This document shows positions 26,035 to 35,024 of a stretch of DNA of 64,000 bases, piece after piece. The number at the start of each line of letters is the position of its first letter. Within the stretch, counting starts at the first letter, position 1. The notes beneath the pieces are model-generated. The model was given only the letters and a program-made list of their open reading frames with translations. It made no database searches and was not told the origin of the DNA. The position numbers and the translations under genes are program-made. Source of the stretch: Palsa-360 sp963719875. Lineage in GTDB: Bacteria; Acidobacteriota; Terriglobia; Acidiferrales; UBA7541. The stretch spans positions 372,001 to 436,000 of the forward strand of contig CAVRDJ010000001.1 in the NCBI GenBank assembly GCA_963719875.1, read 5' to 3'.

Positions 26035-27429
26035 TTATCCTGCGCCCGAGTACGGCTGGCGGCGGAGAAATTCGCCGGCGCCGGGGCGGCCGGTAAAGTT
26101 TCCGTTGTCGATGATGACGCGGCCGCGGGAGAGCACCGTCTTCGTCACTCCCTTTACGCGAATGCCTTCAAACATCGAATAGTCGACGCGCATGTGATGC
26201 GTCTTGGCGCTGATCACTTGCTCCGCGTTGGGATCGAAAATAACAATGTCCGCATCCGAGCCGACGGCAATCGTGCCTTTGCGAGGGTACAGGCCAAACA
26301 GTTTTGCCGGGGCTGTGGAAACGAGCTGCACGAATCGGTTGGCCGAGAATTTTCCGCCGTGCACGCCGCCGGAATAAATCAAGCTGAGGCGGTGCTCCAC
26401 ACCCGGCCCGCCATTCGGAATTTTCGTGAAATCATTTTTGCCTAATTCCTTTTGCTCCTTCATGCAGAAAGGGCAATGATCGGTGGAGACGGCTTGCAGG
26501 GTGTCGCGTGCCAGGCCCTGCCAGAGTTTTTCCTGATTCCATTTTTCGCGCAGCGGCGGAGTGAACACATATTTCGCGCCCTCGAAGCCCGGAACGTCCA
26601 TATTTTCGAGGGAGAGGTAAAGATATTGCGGGCACGTTTCCGCGTAGGCGGGCAGGCCGCGATCGCGCGCCTCGCGGACTTTTTCGAGCGCGTCGTTGCA
26701 GGATAGATGCACGATGTAAACGGGCGCCCCGGCCATTTCGGCGAGCGCGATGGCTCGCAACGTCGCCTCGCCTTCGGCGGTGGTGGGCCGGGTAAGCGCG
26801 TGATATTTCGGCGCGGTTTTTCCTTCGGCCAGGGCGCGCTGCACCAGCACGTCAATCGCGCCGCCATTTTCCGCGTGCATGCAGATCATGCCCCCGTGCC
26901 TGGCTGCCTGCAGCATGGCCTTGAAGATCGTGGCGTCATCCAGCATGAAGATGCCGGGATAGGCCATGAAAAGCTTGAACGAGGAAACGCCTTCGCGGAC
27001 CAGCGCGCCCATTTCTTCCAGTTGCGTGTCGCCCAGCTCCGTGATGATGCAATGGAATGCGTAATCGGCCACGGCCTTGCCTTCGGCCTTTTTCATCCAG
27101 GTATCGAAGGCGTGGCGCAGCGTCTGGCCTTTGTATTGAATGGCGAAATCGATCAGCGTCGTCGTGCCGCCAAAGGCTGCGGCGCGCGTGCCGGTCTCGA
27201 AATCGTCGGCGCTGGTGGTGCCGCCGAACGGCATGTCCAGGTGCGTGTGCACATCGATCCCGCCGGGGATCACGAGGCAGCCTTTGGCGTCAATTATTTT
27301 TCCGGCGTTCTCGACGGGGAGATCTTTCCCAAGGGTTGCAATCTGTCCTTTGGTGATGCCAACTTCGCCCGCGTAGGTATCTGTGGCGGTGACGATCGTG
27401 CCGTTACGGATGATTGTGTCGAACCCCAT
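26035..27429 (-). CDS. Dihydropyrimidinase / D-hydantoinase
   Basis: This amidohydrolase opens dihydrouracil or dihydrothymine to the N-carbamoyl-beta-amino acid, step two of reductive pyrimidine breakdown. The binuclear metal site is complete: H61 and H63 (DVHTHLD), the carbamylated lysine K152 (SSFKLFMAYPG), H185 (CMHAENGG), H241 (YIVHLSC) and D317 (STDHCPF). It has 464 residues, the usual length. GGAGGAACG precedes the ATG at 27429. It belongs functionally with PreT, PreA and the nitrilase further along. A duplicated 3' fragment of this gene lies at 24443-24547. Confidence 0.92.
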   Translation of the reverse strand: MGFDTIIRNGTIVTATDTYAGEVGITKGQIATLGKDLPVENAGKIIDAKGCLVIPGGIDVHTHLDMPFGGTTSADDFETGTRAAAFGGTTTLIDFAIQYKGQTLRHAFDTWMKKAEGKAVADYAFHCIITELGDTQLEEMGALVREGVSSFKLFMAYPGIFMLDDATIFKAMLQAARHGGMICMHAENGGAIDVLVQRALAEGKTAPKYHALTRPTTAEGEATLRAIALAEMAGAPVYIVHLSCNDALEKVREARDRGLPAYAETCPQYLYLSLENMDVPGFEGAKYVFTPPLREKWNQEKLWQGLARDTLQAVSTDHCPFCMKEQKELGKNDFTKIPNGGPGVEHRLSLIYSGGVHGGKFSANRFVQLVSTAPAKLFGLYPRKGTIAVGSDADIVIFDPNAEQVISAKTHHMRVDYSMFEGIRVKGVTKTVLSRGRVIIDNGNFTGRPGAGEFLRRQPYSGAG

Positions 27430-27645
27430 CGTTCCTCCAATGGCGCCGGAGTGAAGACAACGGTGCATCTTAGGCTAAGCGAGGAATGATGGGCAAGCAG
27501 CCGGGGCAGTAGCCAATGCGCTATAATCTCCGTGACTCATGGCCCGGACCTGCGGAACGAAACTTGGCTTTCTGGTTCTTCTGGTTCATGACTGGGCCGC
27601 CTAAATTTCTGGACAGGAATTCAGAAATGGACTAAGGTCGCGATT

Positions 27646-28158
27646 ATGAAAAGAACACCTTCAATCGCTGTGCTGGCTACAGCCGGGATTTTTCTGGGAA
27701 TGTTGGCCACATTGCCCATGGCCGGGCAAGAATCCGCGCCTAAGCCCGTGGGACAGTTGGTTTTGTTTGCGGATACGGCTGTCTTCGCGGACGGGACGAA
27801 CCCCGACAATTGCATACTGAGGAGTCGATTCAAGAGAGGCGACAACGTTGGATTCCGCCTCTATGCCGTTGACGGAGGGACGAATAAGCCCGAGGTAACG
27901 GCCACGGTCGTGGTGCACATCAGTTCCGGCGGCAAGAAGTACGATCTGACTGCGCTGTATCGCGCCATACCACAAAAGGACGATAAGGGTGCGAACATGC
28001 CGATCCATGCCGGCATGTGGAGCGCGAAGTGGCTTGTCCCGCAGGACGCCCCGACTGGCACCGTTCAATACTCAGCTACGGCCACCGACAAATATGGCCG
28101 GACCGCGGAATGGACTCCCCCCGGGGGCAAGCCGTCCTTTGTAACCATCGTTCAATGA
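27646..28158 (+). CDS. Secreted hypothetical protein, Ig-like fold
   Basis: A 170-residue exported protein with signal peptide (KRTPSIAVLATAGIFLGMLATLPMAGQ). The beta-rich mature part (residues about 35-170) has FADTAVFADGTNPDNCILRSRF and DLTALYRAIPQ segments and a single Cys. It resembles the exported Ig-like partners found with multi-domain secreted proteins, but no family could be named. Its stop overlaps the next start by 4 nt, so both products are made together and may form one complex. Confidence 0.65.
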   Translation: MKRTPSIAVLATAGIFLGMLATLPMAGQESAPKPVGQLVLFADTAVFADGTNPDNCILRSRFKRGDNVGFRLYAVDGGTNKPEVTATVVVHISSGGKKYDLTALYRAIPQKDDKGANMPIHAGMWSAKWLVPQDAPTGTVQYSATATDKYGRTAEWTPPGGKPSFVTIVQ

Positions 28159-29636
28159 CGGAGGAATTTTTGGTCCGCAGTTCTCTCCGTTTCGGTACTG
28201 CCACTCTCCTGACTACTGCGTTTTGTATTTGCTTGCCTTCGGCCCTTTCTTCCGTGCGAGCTGCGGGTTTGCAAGAAGCGGGTAAATCGGATGATGCTCC
28301 CATCCAGAAGCTGGAATTGAAATACGATCAAGCCGTTGTCGGCGCAAATGTTCGAGTTTCCGCCGAGGGTTTGCCTGCCGGCGAAACCGTCGACCTCAAG
28401 TGGGGCACAGTGACGGGCGGCTGGGTGATTGAGGATTACTACTACTTTCGCGGACGAAAATATTCCGAGACGACTCTGTCCCTCGGAAAATTTCCGGTGG
28501 CTGCGAATGGCCGTCTGGATGCAAAGTTTGCGATTCCCGAAGATTACGGCGGTGTTCACAACGTCATCGCGACCATCCATGGAAGAGTCGTCGCGCAAAA
28601 CGGCGTGGAAGTCACCCAGAGCTTCGAAATGACCCCTACGACAGGTCCGATCGGAACGCCGATTGAATTGCGCGTCACAGGACTTGGCTGGCGAACGATG
28701 GAAGATACATGGGTCGTCAACTGGGATAATCGCGGGATCGGATTCGTCACTGCCGCTGGCACGCGCGGCTCGGCCGTAGCGCGCTTTCGCGCCGCGGGTC
28801 CCGCCGGCGATCATTTCGTAAAGATCTACACGGGATGGCAAGGGCAGAGTTATCTCAATTTCCAGCAGGCGCCGAACGCGTACCTGCCGCGTCCCGATTT
28901 CACGTTCCGCACGACATCGGCTCCATCCTCGACGCGTGATGCCTACGCGGACGAATACCAGCCGTATTCTCTGCCGGAGGCCGAAGTCCACGTTGCGAAT
29001 GGAAAGCTGAGTCTGAGTCCAATCCAAGGGCCGGTAGGCGCCGAATCCATTTTGCGCGGTGAAGGTTTTCCAGCCAATTCGACACTGGATCTCTTCTGGC
29101 AGACGTACGTCGGGAGCCGGGTAAGCGGTAACGGATTCACGCCGCAGGAAAAGCGGATCGCGAAAGTGAAAGTGGGAAAGGATGGAAGGATCGAGTTCCC
29201 CCTGACGATCCCAGAGGACCTGGGCGGGGAGCATGGGATCGAACTCCGCGAGGGGGAAAAGCCGCTTGGGCGCGCTTACTTTGCTATTGAGACGAGCATC
29301 GTGAGCATGGAGCCGACTTCCGGTCCGGCTGGAACTCCGGTGACGATCCATCTGAAGGGTGTCGGCTGGACCGAGTACGACAACATGTACGCGGCGACGT
29401 ACGATAACGCTTACATGGGATATGCCTGCGGCTTTAATTCGCAGGGCGATGTGATGTTCACATTCAAGGCGGCAGGTGAACCTGGCACCCATCTGATCGA
29501 TCTTTTCCCCGGTATTTATCAAGGACCGCCTACAGAAAACCAACTGCTCTACCGGATGCCGCAGCTAACCTATGCCGACGATCACCCGGGAAACAAAATT
29601 CCTGCACTGCATTTCAAGTTCAACGTGACTCCGTAG
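28155..29636 (+). CDS. Secreted multi-domain IPT/TIG-like beta protein
   Basis: A 493-residue exported protein. After a signal peptide (about residues 1-36) come at least four beta-sandwich units with IPT/TIG-like openers (MTPTTGPIGTPIELRVTGLGW, LSPIQGPVGAESILRGEGF, MEPTSGPAGTPVTIHLKGVGW). Units with GKDGRIEFPLTIPEDLGGEHGI recur. No catalytic site is visible, so it is probably a structural or adhesive cell-surface protein. The ATG at 28155 is coupled to the upstream gene. The location beside pyrimidine genes may be coincidental. Confidence 0.7.
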   Translation: MTEEFLVRSSLRFGTATLLTTAFCICLPSALSSVRAAGLQEAGKSDDAPIQKLELKYDQAVVGANVRVSAEGLPAGETVDLKWGTVTGGWVIEDYYYFRGRKYSETTLSLGKFPVAANGRLDAKFAIPEDYGGVHNVIATIHGRVVAQNGVEVTQSFEMTPTTGPIGTPIELRVTGLGWRTMEDTWVVNWDNRGIGFVTAAGTRGSAVARFRAAGPAGDHFVKIYTGWQGQSYLNFQQAPNAYLPRPDFTFRTTSAPSSTRDAYADEYQPYSLPEAEVHVANGKLSLSPIQGPVGAESILRGEGFPANSTLDLFWQTYVGSRVSGNGFTPQEKRIAKVKVGKDGRIEFPLTIPEDLGGEHGIELREGEKPLGRAYFAIETSIVSMEPTSGPAGTPVTIHLKGVGWTEYDNMYAATYDNAYMGYACGFNSQGDVMFTFKAAGEPGTHLIDLFPGIYQGPPTENQLLYRMPQLTYADDHPGNKIPALHFKFNVTP

Positions 29637-29833
29637 CTCCCGGCGCTGCCCGAAATAGGATTCGCTTGGAACGAAGCCGGTTACCGATAGCGGCGTCCTC
29701 CGCAAATTCGTGAGGCATTGCTTTTGCCGCGCAATGCTAGAATGGCGCTGGAAATCTGGCCCCGATGCCCGGTGGGAGAATTGGTCCACCGGGTTGCGTG
29801 TTTCAGGGGAGACCACGAACTCGAGGTGTGCGC

Positions 29834-31192
29834 ATGCCCCTTCGCGAAACCGCGCCGAAATTATCCCCGGAAAAGTACGAGCAGAATTTTGCGGACATCA
29901 CGCCGCCGATGAACGCGCGCCAGGCGGCCATCGAAGCCGCGCGGTGTCTCTATTGTTTTGACGCTCCTTGCATACAGGCGTGTCCTACGCGGATCGATGT
30001 GCCCGGGTTCATCAAGCGCATCATGACGACGAATGTGCGCGGGGCGGCGCGCGTCATTCTTGAAGCGAATATTCTTGGCGAGAGCTGCGGAAGAGTCTGC
30101 CCGACCGAAGTGTTGTGCGAAGGCGCTTGCGTCATGGTGGAGAAAGGCGAGAAGGCGATCGAGATTGGCCGGTTGCAGCGATTCGCCGTGGACCATGTGC
30201 TGGACCGCAAGATTCAGTTATTCCAGGCGGGCAAGGCGAACGGGCGGCGCGTGGCCTGCGTTGGTTCGGGGCCCGCATCCATCGCATGCGCGGCGCATCT
30301 TGCTCGAAAGGGTTACCTCGTGACGGTGTTTGACCGGCGAGAACTTGCCGGCGGACTAAATACATACGGCATCGCGGCTTACAAAACGCGTGTCGCCGAT
30401 TCGTTGCGCGAAGTGGAAATGGTGAAATCGCTGGGCGTTGAGTTTCGCCAAAAAGTGGAAGTCGGAAGGGACGTAAGTTTCGGCCAACTCGAAAAAGATT
30501 TTGACGCTGTATTTATCGGGGTCGGACTGGGAGAAACGTGGGCCATGAATATTCCCGGTGAGGACCTGCACGGAGTGTGCGGGGCGCTTGAATTTATCGA
30601 ACCCACGAAGTCGCAGTCATTTTCAAGTGTCGCCATTGGGCGGCGAGTCGCCTGCATCGGCGCGGGGAACACCGCGATCGATGTGGTCACCGCCGCGCGG
30701 CGCCTTGGCGCGGAGGCCGTGTATCTTGTATATCGGCGGAGCGAGCAAGAAATGCCGGCGTTCCGGTACGAATATGAGCTGGCCAAGAAAGACGGCGTGA
30801 ATTTTCTGTGGCAGACGCAGCCGGTTCGCATCCTCGGTTCAGGCGGCGTCGTGACCGGACTCGAATGCGTGCGCACGCGTCTGGGCGAGCCCGATGCGCG
30901 AGGAAAACGCGCTCCGGAGACGATTCCCAACAGCACATTCAAGATCGAGGTGGATATGGTCGTCCGCGCCGTCGGCCAGAAGCAGGCCACGGATTTTTTG
31001 CGTGCCGTCAAGGGAATCGAAGTTCGCAAAAATGGCACGGTCGTGACGGACGCACAGCACCGGACCGGCAACCCGAAATATTTTGCCGGCGGCGATTGCG
31101 TGAACGGCGGGAGGGAAGTGGTGGACGCGGTCGCGGAAGGTATGGCGGCGGGGCGGGGAATTGATGCGTGGCTGAACCCGGCGGGGGAGTAG
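29834..31192 (+). CDS. preT: Dihydropyrimidine dehydrogenase, NAD(P)H/FAD subunit PreT
   Basis: Electron-input subunit of bacterial dihydropyrimidine dehydrogenase. The 452-residue protein starts with cysteines for two [4Fe-4S] clusters (C38, C41, C46, C50 and C85, C89, C95, C99), then an FAD-binding VACVGSGPASIACA loop near residue 140 and an NAD(P)-binding VACIGAGNTAIDV loop near 275. A C-terminal YFAGGDCVNGG FAD motif follows. GAGGTG precedes the ATG at 29834. The N-terminal half of glutamate synthase small subunit is homologous, but the partner preA downstream decides the call. A membrane protein and a repeat element separate the two. Confidence 0.9.
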   Translation: MPLRETAPKLSPEKYEQNFADITPPMNARQAAIEAARCLYCFDAPCIQACPTRIDVPGFIKRIMTTNVRGAARVILEANILGESCGRVCPTEVLCEGACVMVEKGEKAIEIGRLQRFAVDHVLDRKIQLFQAGKANGRRVACVGSGPASIACAAHLARKGYLVTVFDRRELAGGLNTYGIAAYKTRVADSLREVEMVKSLGVEFRQKVEVGRDVSFGQLEKDFDAVFIGVGLGETWAMNIPGEDLHGVCGALEFIEPTKSQSFSSVAIGRRVACIGAGNTAIDVVTAARRLGAEAVYLVYRRSEQEMPAFRYEYELAKKDGVNFLWQTQPVRILGSGGVVTGLECVRTRLGEPDARGKRAPETIPNSTFKIEVDMVVRAVGQKQATDFLRAVKGIEVRKNGTVVTDAQHRTGNPKYFAGGDCVNGGREVVDAVAEGMAAGRGIDAWLNPAGE

Positions 31193-31233
31193 GGAGTAGG
31201 TTGTAGGGAGCAGGTTGTAGGGAGTAGGGGGAG
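31188..31233. repeat. G-rich short direct repeat
   Basis: Imperfect copies of GTAGGGAGTAGG / GTTGTAGGGAGCAGG follow the preT stop. A related purine-rich run is at 46711-46740. It probably arose by slippage and could form G-quadruplex structures. Confidence 0.6.
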
Positions 31234-31243
31234 TTGGCGCGTC

Positions 31244-31810
31244 ATGGAAATTCCTGCATCGCTCAGCGAACGGTTTCCGTTCCTCGATGCGCTCGAGGAA
31301 GATTGGGAACCGGTTTCGCGTGGCGCGTTTTTTTGCTGGCTGGCTTTCTACGCCGTGCTGCTTGGAAATGCGCTGTTCGGCGGCCACTTGCTTCAATGGT
31401 TCGATCTCGTTTTCATTCCGATCCATGAAGGCGGACACTTGCTCTTCCGAATATTTGGCGAATGGATCTCGGTGGCGGGAGGCACATTCCTCCAATTGTT
31501 TGTTCCCTCCGCACTGGCGACTTATTTCGTGTTCCGGCGCCAGGCGCCCGGCACGGCCTTCTGTACTTTCTTTTTGTTCGAGCAGTTTCTGCCAATCGCA
31601 TTCTATATGGCCGACGCACGCAGCCAGGCTCTTCCACTGCTGACGGTAGGCGACTCGGAAGATGTCATTCACGATTGGTTTTATTTGTTCTCGCACGCGG
31701 GTCTGTTGGAGCACGATACCCAAATCGCCGGCGCCTTTCGCATTTTGGGATGGCTAGGGATGTTTGCGACAGTCGCTTGGTTTTCCTGGCGCTGCTGGCA
31801 GAAGAATTGA
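31244..31810 (+). CDS. Membrane protein with HEGGH motif (possible metalloprotease)
   Basis: A 188-residue protein with four or five hydrophobic segments (about 30-48, 53-75, 88-100, 112-122, 165-182). The second segment contains IPIHEGGHLLF (H61, E62, H65), an HExxH zinc-protease motif placed at a membrane helix as in M50/site-2 proteases. The matching third ligand (NxxPxxxxDG in S2P) is not seen; H143 or D141 in SEDVIHDW could serve. A protease function is therefore only inferred. It lies between preT and the GxxExxY element. Confidence 0.6.
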   Translation: MEIPASLSERFPFLDALEEDWEPVSRGAFFCWLAFYAVLLGNALFGGHLLQWFDLVFIPIHEGGHLLFRIFGEWISVAGGTFLQLFVPSALATYFVFRRQAPGTAFCTFFLFEQFLPIAFYMADARSQALPLLTVGDSEDVIHDWFYLFSHAGLLEHDTQIAGAFRILGWLGMFATVAWFSWRCWQKN

Positions 31811-32306
31811 ATCCACAGATGAACACAGATGAACACTGATGAAGAATGATTCAGAGAATGAGGAATGAGTGGAAAGCGCACCCATAACAGCAATTTACCC
31901 TGAACAGGATTTGACTCGGAAAATCCTTGAGGGGGCCTTTGCGGTTCATAATACGCTGGGTTGTGGCTTTCTGGAGAAAGTGTATTCCAATGCTCTTTCG
32001 ATCGAACTTCGGAGCATGGATCTTTACTGCGATCATGAAGTTCCGTTCAAGGCCAAGTACAAAGATGTAATGGTCGGGGAATATTGCGCGGATTTGATTG
32101 TCGAGAAGCGTGTCCTTGTCGAATTGAAGGCTTGCGCAGGACTTGATTCCGTTCATGAGGCGCAAATCCTCAATTATCTGAAGGCGAGCAGTATTCAAGT
32201 CGGCTTGCTCCTAAATTTCGGCAAGCCAAAATTACAATACCGGAGATTTGTTCGGTAAGCAGTTTGAGGTTTTTATCTGTGTGTATCTGTGTTCATCTGT
32301 GGTTCC
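31811..32306. mobile_element. Inverted-repeat element carrying a GxxExxY nuclease-like gene (copy B)
   Basis: The left arm at 31811-31845 (CCACAGATGAACACAGATGA, then ACACTGATGAAG) is matched by an inverted right arm at 32271-32306. The gene at 31869-32258 fills the space between them. Two short elements with the same arms (13335-13519, 41733-41896) lack this gene. This pattern suggests a mobilisable unit and its non-autonomous derivatives. Target-site duplications were not established. Confidence 0.65.
31869..32258 (+). CDS. GxxExxY family protein, PD-(D/E)XK nuclease fold
   Basis: A complete 129-residue member of the GxxExxY family (PF13366-type). The name motif is GFLEKVY at residues 33-39. 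A restriction-endonuclease-like core is visible: H56-E57 in the second strand, D75 (CADLIV) and E85-L86-K87 (VLVELKA), followed by a QILNYL helix. These make metal-dependent DNA or RNA cleavage plausible. The start is a GTG at 31869; ATG alternatives would cut the conserved N-terminus. It lies inside matching inverted repeats, between preT and preA, so it may act on its own element. Confidence 0.85.
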   Translation: MESAPITAIYPEQDLTRKILEGAFAVHNTLGCGFLEKVYSNALSIELRSMDLYCDHEVPFKAKYKDVMVGEYCADLIVEKRVLVELKACAGLDSVHEAQILNYLKASSIQVGLLLNFGKPKLQYRRFVR

Positions 32307-32329
32307 AACGGCTTTTCGAGAGGTGAAAC

Positions 32330-33622
32330 ATGGCAAACCTGCGCGTGAACTTCTGCGGCATCGAATCGCCCAACCCGTTCTGGCTCGCTTCCGGTCCGCC
32401 GACGAATACGGCGGGGCAGGTGATGCGCGCGTTTGACGCGGGATGGGGCGGCGCGGTTTGGAAAACGATTGGCGAGCCGATCGTCAACACGTCGTCGCGA
32501 TACGGCGCGGTGGATTACAACGGCACGAAGATGATGGGCTTTACCAATATCGAGCTCATCAGCGACCGGCCCACTGAAGTGAATATCCGGGAAATCTCGG
32601 AAGTGAAGAAGCGCTATGCGAAAAATCTGGTGATCGCATCGCTGATGGTGGAATCCAAACGCGAGAGCTGGCACGAAATGGTCCGCCGGGTCGAAAATGC
32701 GGGCGCGGACGCGCTCGAGCTGAATTTCGGCTGCCCGCACGGCATGAGCGAGCGCGGGATGGGTTCGTCCGTCGGGCAGGTGCCGGAGTACACGGAAATG
32801 ATTACGTCGTGGGTGAAAGAAGCCGCGAAAACACCGGTGATCGTGAAGCTCACGCCCAATGTAACGGACATCACCCACGTCGCGCTCGCTGCGGAGAAGG
32901 GAGGCGCCGACGCCGTCAGCCTGATCAACACGCTCAATTCGATTATCGGCGTGGATTTGGAAACGTTTTCGCCGAAGCCAAACGTGGGCGGAAAATCCTC
33001 GCACGGCGGGTATTGCGGGCCGGCGCTGAAGCCGATCGCATTGCATCTGGTTTCGAGCGTCGCGAAAACGGTGAAGATCCCGATTGTGGGAATTGGAGGA
33101 ATCGGGTACTGGAACGACGCGGCCGAACATATCGCGCTCGGGGCGTCCATCACGCAAGTCTGCACGGCGGCGATGCATTATGGGTTTCGCATCGTCGAAG
33201 ACATGATCGACGGCCTCTCCGCTTACATGGACGATCACGGCTTTCGCACGATCGCGGATTTTCGCGGGCGCGCCGTGCCGAACGTCCAGGATTGGGGAGA
33301 CCTGGACCTCAATTACAAAGTCATCGCCGACATTCGCCACGATCTCTGCATCGGGTGCCAACTCTGTTACGTCGCCTGCGAAGACGGCGCGCACCAGTGC
33401 ATCGCGCCGTACACGGCCGCAGGGAACGGCAAGAAGAATCCGAATGGCATGGGCGTGCACGTTCCGCGCATCATTGAAGACGAGTGTGTTGGCTGCAATC
33501 TCTGCGCGTTGGTGTGCCCGGTGGACCAGTGCATCACGATGAAGCAGATCGACACGGACCTGCCGTTTGAGAGCTGGAAGATGCGCGCAAAGAGGCTGGC
33601 GCCAGGATCGGCCATGCAGTAG
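32330..33622 (+). CDS. preA: Dihydropyrimidine dehydrogenase, catalytic subunit PreA
   Basis: FMN-containing subunit that reduces uracil or thymine. The 430-residue protein is a dihydroorotate-dehydrogenase-like barrel (SPNPFWLASGP at residue 13, NFGCPHGMSERGMGSSVGQ at 132-150, KLTPNVTDI at 173, SINT-type loop at 197). A C-terminal ferredoxin domain with two [4Fe-4S] clusters follows (C340, C343, C346, C350 and C386, C389, C392, C396). The active-site loop carries serine where mammalian DPD has ACGQ cysteine, as in other bacterial PreA proteins. It is probably paired with PreT. Confidence 0.93.
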   Translation: MANLRVNFCGIESPNPFWLASGPPTNTAGQVMRAFDAGWGGAVWKTIGEPIVNTSSRYGAVDYNGTKMMGFTNIELISDRPTEVNIREISEVKKRYAKNLVIASLMVESKRESWHEMVRRVENAGADALELNFGCPHGMSERGMGSSVGQVPEYTEMITSWVKEAAKTPVIVKLTPNVTDITHVALAAEKGGADAVSLINTLNSIIGVDLETFSPKPNVGGKSSHGGYCGPALKPIALHLVSSVAKTVKIPIVGIGGIGYWNDAAEHIALGASITQVCTAAMHYGFRIVEDMIDGLSAYMDDHGFRTIADFRGRAVPNVQDWGDLDLNYKVIADIRHDLCIGCQLCYVACEDGAHQCIAPYTAAGNGKKNPNGMGVHVPRIIEDECVGCNLCALVCPVDQCITMKQIDTDLPFESWKMRAKRLAPGSAMQ

Positions 33623-33694
33623 GACGGGCTTCAGCCTGTCGGGTTTCGGTGTTCCGTCTGATTGGAAGTGCGACAGACTGAAGTCCGTCCTACT
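33619..33694. repeat. Hairpin repeat, family H2-like, diverged copy
   Basis: Inverted repeat GTAGGACGGGCTTCAGCCTG / CAGACTGAAGTCCGTCCTAC with mismatches. It overlaps the preA stop and separates preA from ndh by about 90 bp. It may act as a weak terminator or a stability element. Confidence 0.75.
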
Positions 33695-33716
33695 GTATGT
33701 TAAATTTAATCTCGCG

Positions 33717-35024
33717 ATGAAACGCATCGTGGTGGTCGGGGCGGGGTTTGGCGGATTGCAAGCCGTCACGGACCTCGACCGCGTGTTTGGCCGCGACCGC
33801 GACGTTGAAATTCTTCTTCTCAGCGATCAGAATTATTTGCTTTTCACGCCGCTGCTTCCTCAGATCGCGTCGAGTTACACCGATCCGCGGCATATCGTTC
33901 AGGCCGTTCGTGAAATTCGCGGGCGACGCAACTTCCGATTCCGCAGGGAATCCGTGCGCGCCGTGGACGCGGCGAACCGGCGCGTAATCGTCGATTCCGG
34001 ACCCCTCGAATACGATGCGCTCATCCTCGCGTCCGGCTCGCGCACCGAATTTTTCAATACGCCCGGGGCGCGCGAGAACTGTTGGGATTACAAATCGCTC
34101 CAGCACGCGGTGGAGTTGCGCGAGCGGATCATCGACCTGTGCGAGCACGCGGATCACACCGCTGACTTGGCAGCGCGCCGCTCGATGCTCACGTTTGTCG
34201 TGGTCGGCGGCGGCTACACGGGCATCGAACTCGTCACGGAGATGCGCGACTTTCTCTTCGGCTATGCCGCACGAAAGTATCGCGGGATCAACGCGTCCGA
34301 GATTCGCCTGATCGTGCTCGAGGCGGCGCCAGATCTGCTGCGGGGGATCGGCCCGAAGCTGGCGGCCCACGCGCGCAACCGGCTGGATGTAAGCGGAATT
34401 GAAGTGCGCGTTTCCACGCGAGTCACTCGCGTGCTGGAAGATTCGGTCGAGATCAATGGAAATGAAACGCTCGCGGCGGACACAATTATCTGGACGGCCG
34501 GAGTTCGAGCATCCGAGCTGATTGAATCGCTGCCCGGGCCGCACGATCGCATTGGCCGCGCCGTCGTGAACGCGCACCTTCAATTGGAAGGCCACCCGGA
34601 GATTTTCATTGTAGGCGACTCGGCCGCAGCAGTGAATGCGCAAGAAGCGCCGCGCGTCGCTCCGGTGGCGATCGAGCAGGGACGCATCGCGGCGCGTAAT
34701 ATCGGACATCTGTGGGGCGGCGAGCCGCTCGAGACGTATGAATACGCTTCCAAGGGCATGCTCGTATCTCTCGGAATGAACTACGCCGTGGTCAGGATCG
34801 CCGGAATTCAAATCAGCGGGTACTTCGCATGGCTATTCTGGAACGCCGTTCATTTGTACAAACTGGTGGGCGTGAAAAAGCAGTTGCAGGTGGCCGGAGA
34901 TTGGATGCTCGGATTGATTTTTCCGCGCGACGCGGCCATCGTTCGCAGCCCGCGCCGCTGCAAATTGTGCGGCACGGAGAAGCAACAGGGGTTGTCCCAC
35001 ACGATTGACGGAAGGGCATTTTAG
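33717..35024 (+). CDS. ndh: Type II NADH:quinone oxidoreductase
   Basis: A 435-residue FAD flavoprotein that passes NADH electrons to quinones without proton pumping. Features are the N-terminal FAD loop VVVGAGFGGLQA (residues 4-15), the second nucleotide fold VVVGGGYTGIELV near 160, FIVGDSAA near 297, and a C-terminal amphipathic membrane segment around FAWLFWNAVHLYKL. A CKLC pair occurs in the last 35 residues. The ATG at 33717 is correct because the longer frame runs through the hairpin repeat. It may re-oxidise NADH but is not specifically tied to pyrimidine use. Confidence 0.88.
   Translation: MKRIVVVGAGFGGLQAVTDLDRVFGRDRDVEILLLSDQNYLLFTPLLPQIASSYTDPRHIVQAVREIRGRRNFRFRRESVRAVDAANRRVIVDSGPLEYDALILASGSRTEFFNTPGARENCWDYKSLQHAVELRERIIDLCEHADHTADLAARRSMLTFVVVGGGYTGIELVTEMRDFLFGYAARKYRGINASEIRLIVLEAAPDLLRGIGPKLAAHARNRLDVSGIEVRVSTRVTRVLEDSVEINGNETLAADTIIWTAGVRASELIESLPGPHDRIGRAVVNAHLQLEGHPEIFIVGDSAAAVNAQEAPRVAPVAIEQGRIAARNIGHLWGGEPLETYEYASKGMLVSLGMNYAVVRIAGIQISGYFAWLFWNAVHLYKLVGVKKQLQVAGDWMLGLIFPRDAAIVRSPRRCKLCGTEKQQGLSHTIDGRAF

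Noticed and set aside
29834..31192. Glutamate synthase small subunit
   Set aside because: Homologous, but preA and the other pyrimidine genes nearby favour PreT, and no large glutamate synthase subunit is adjacent.
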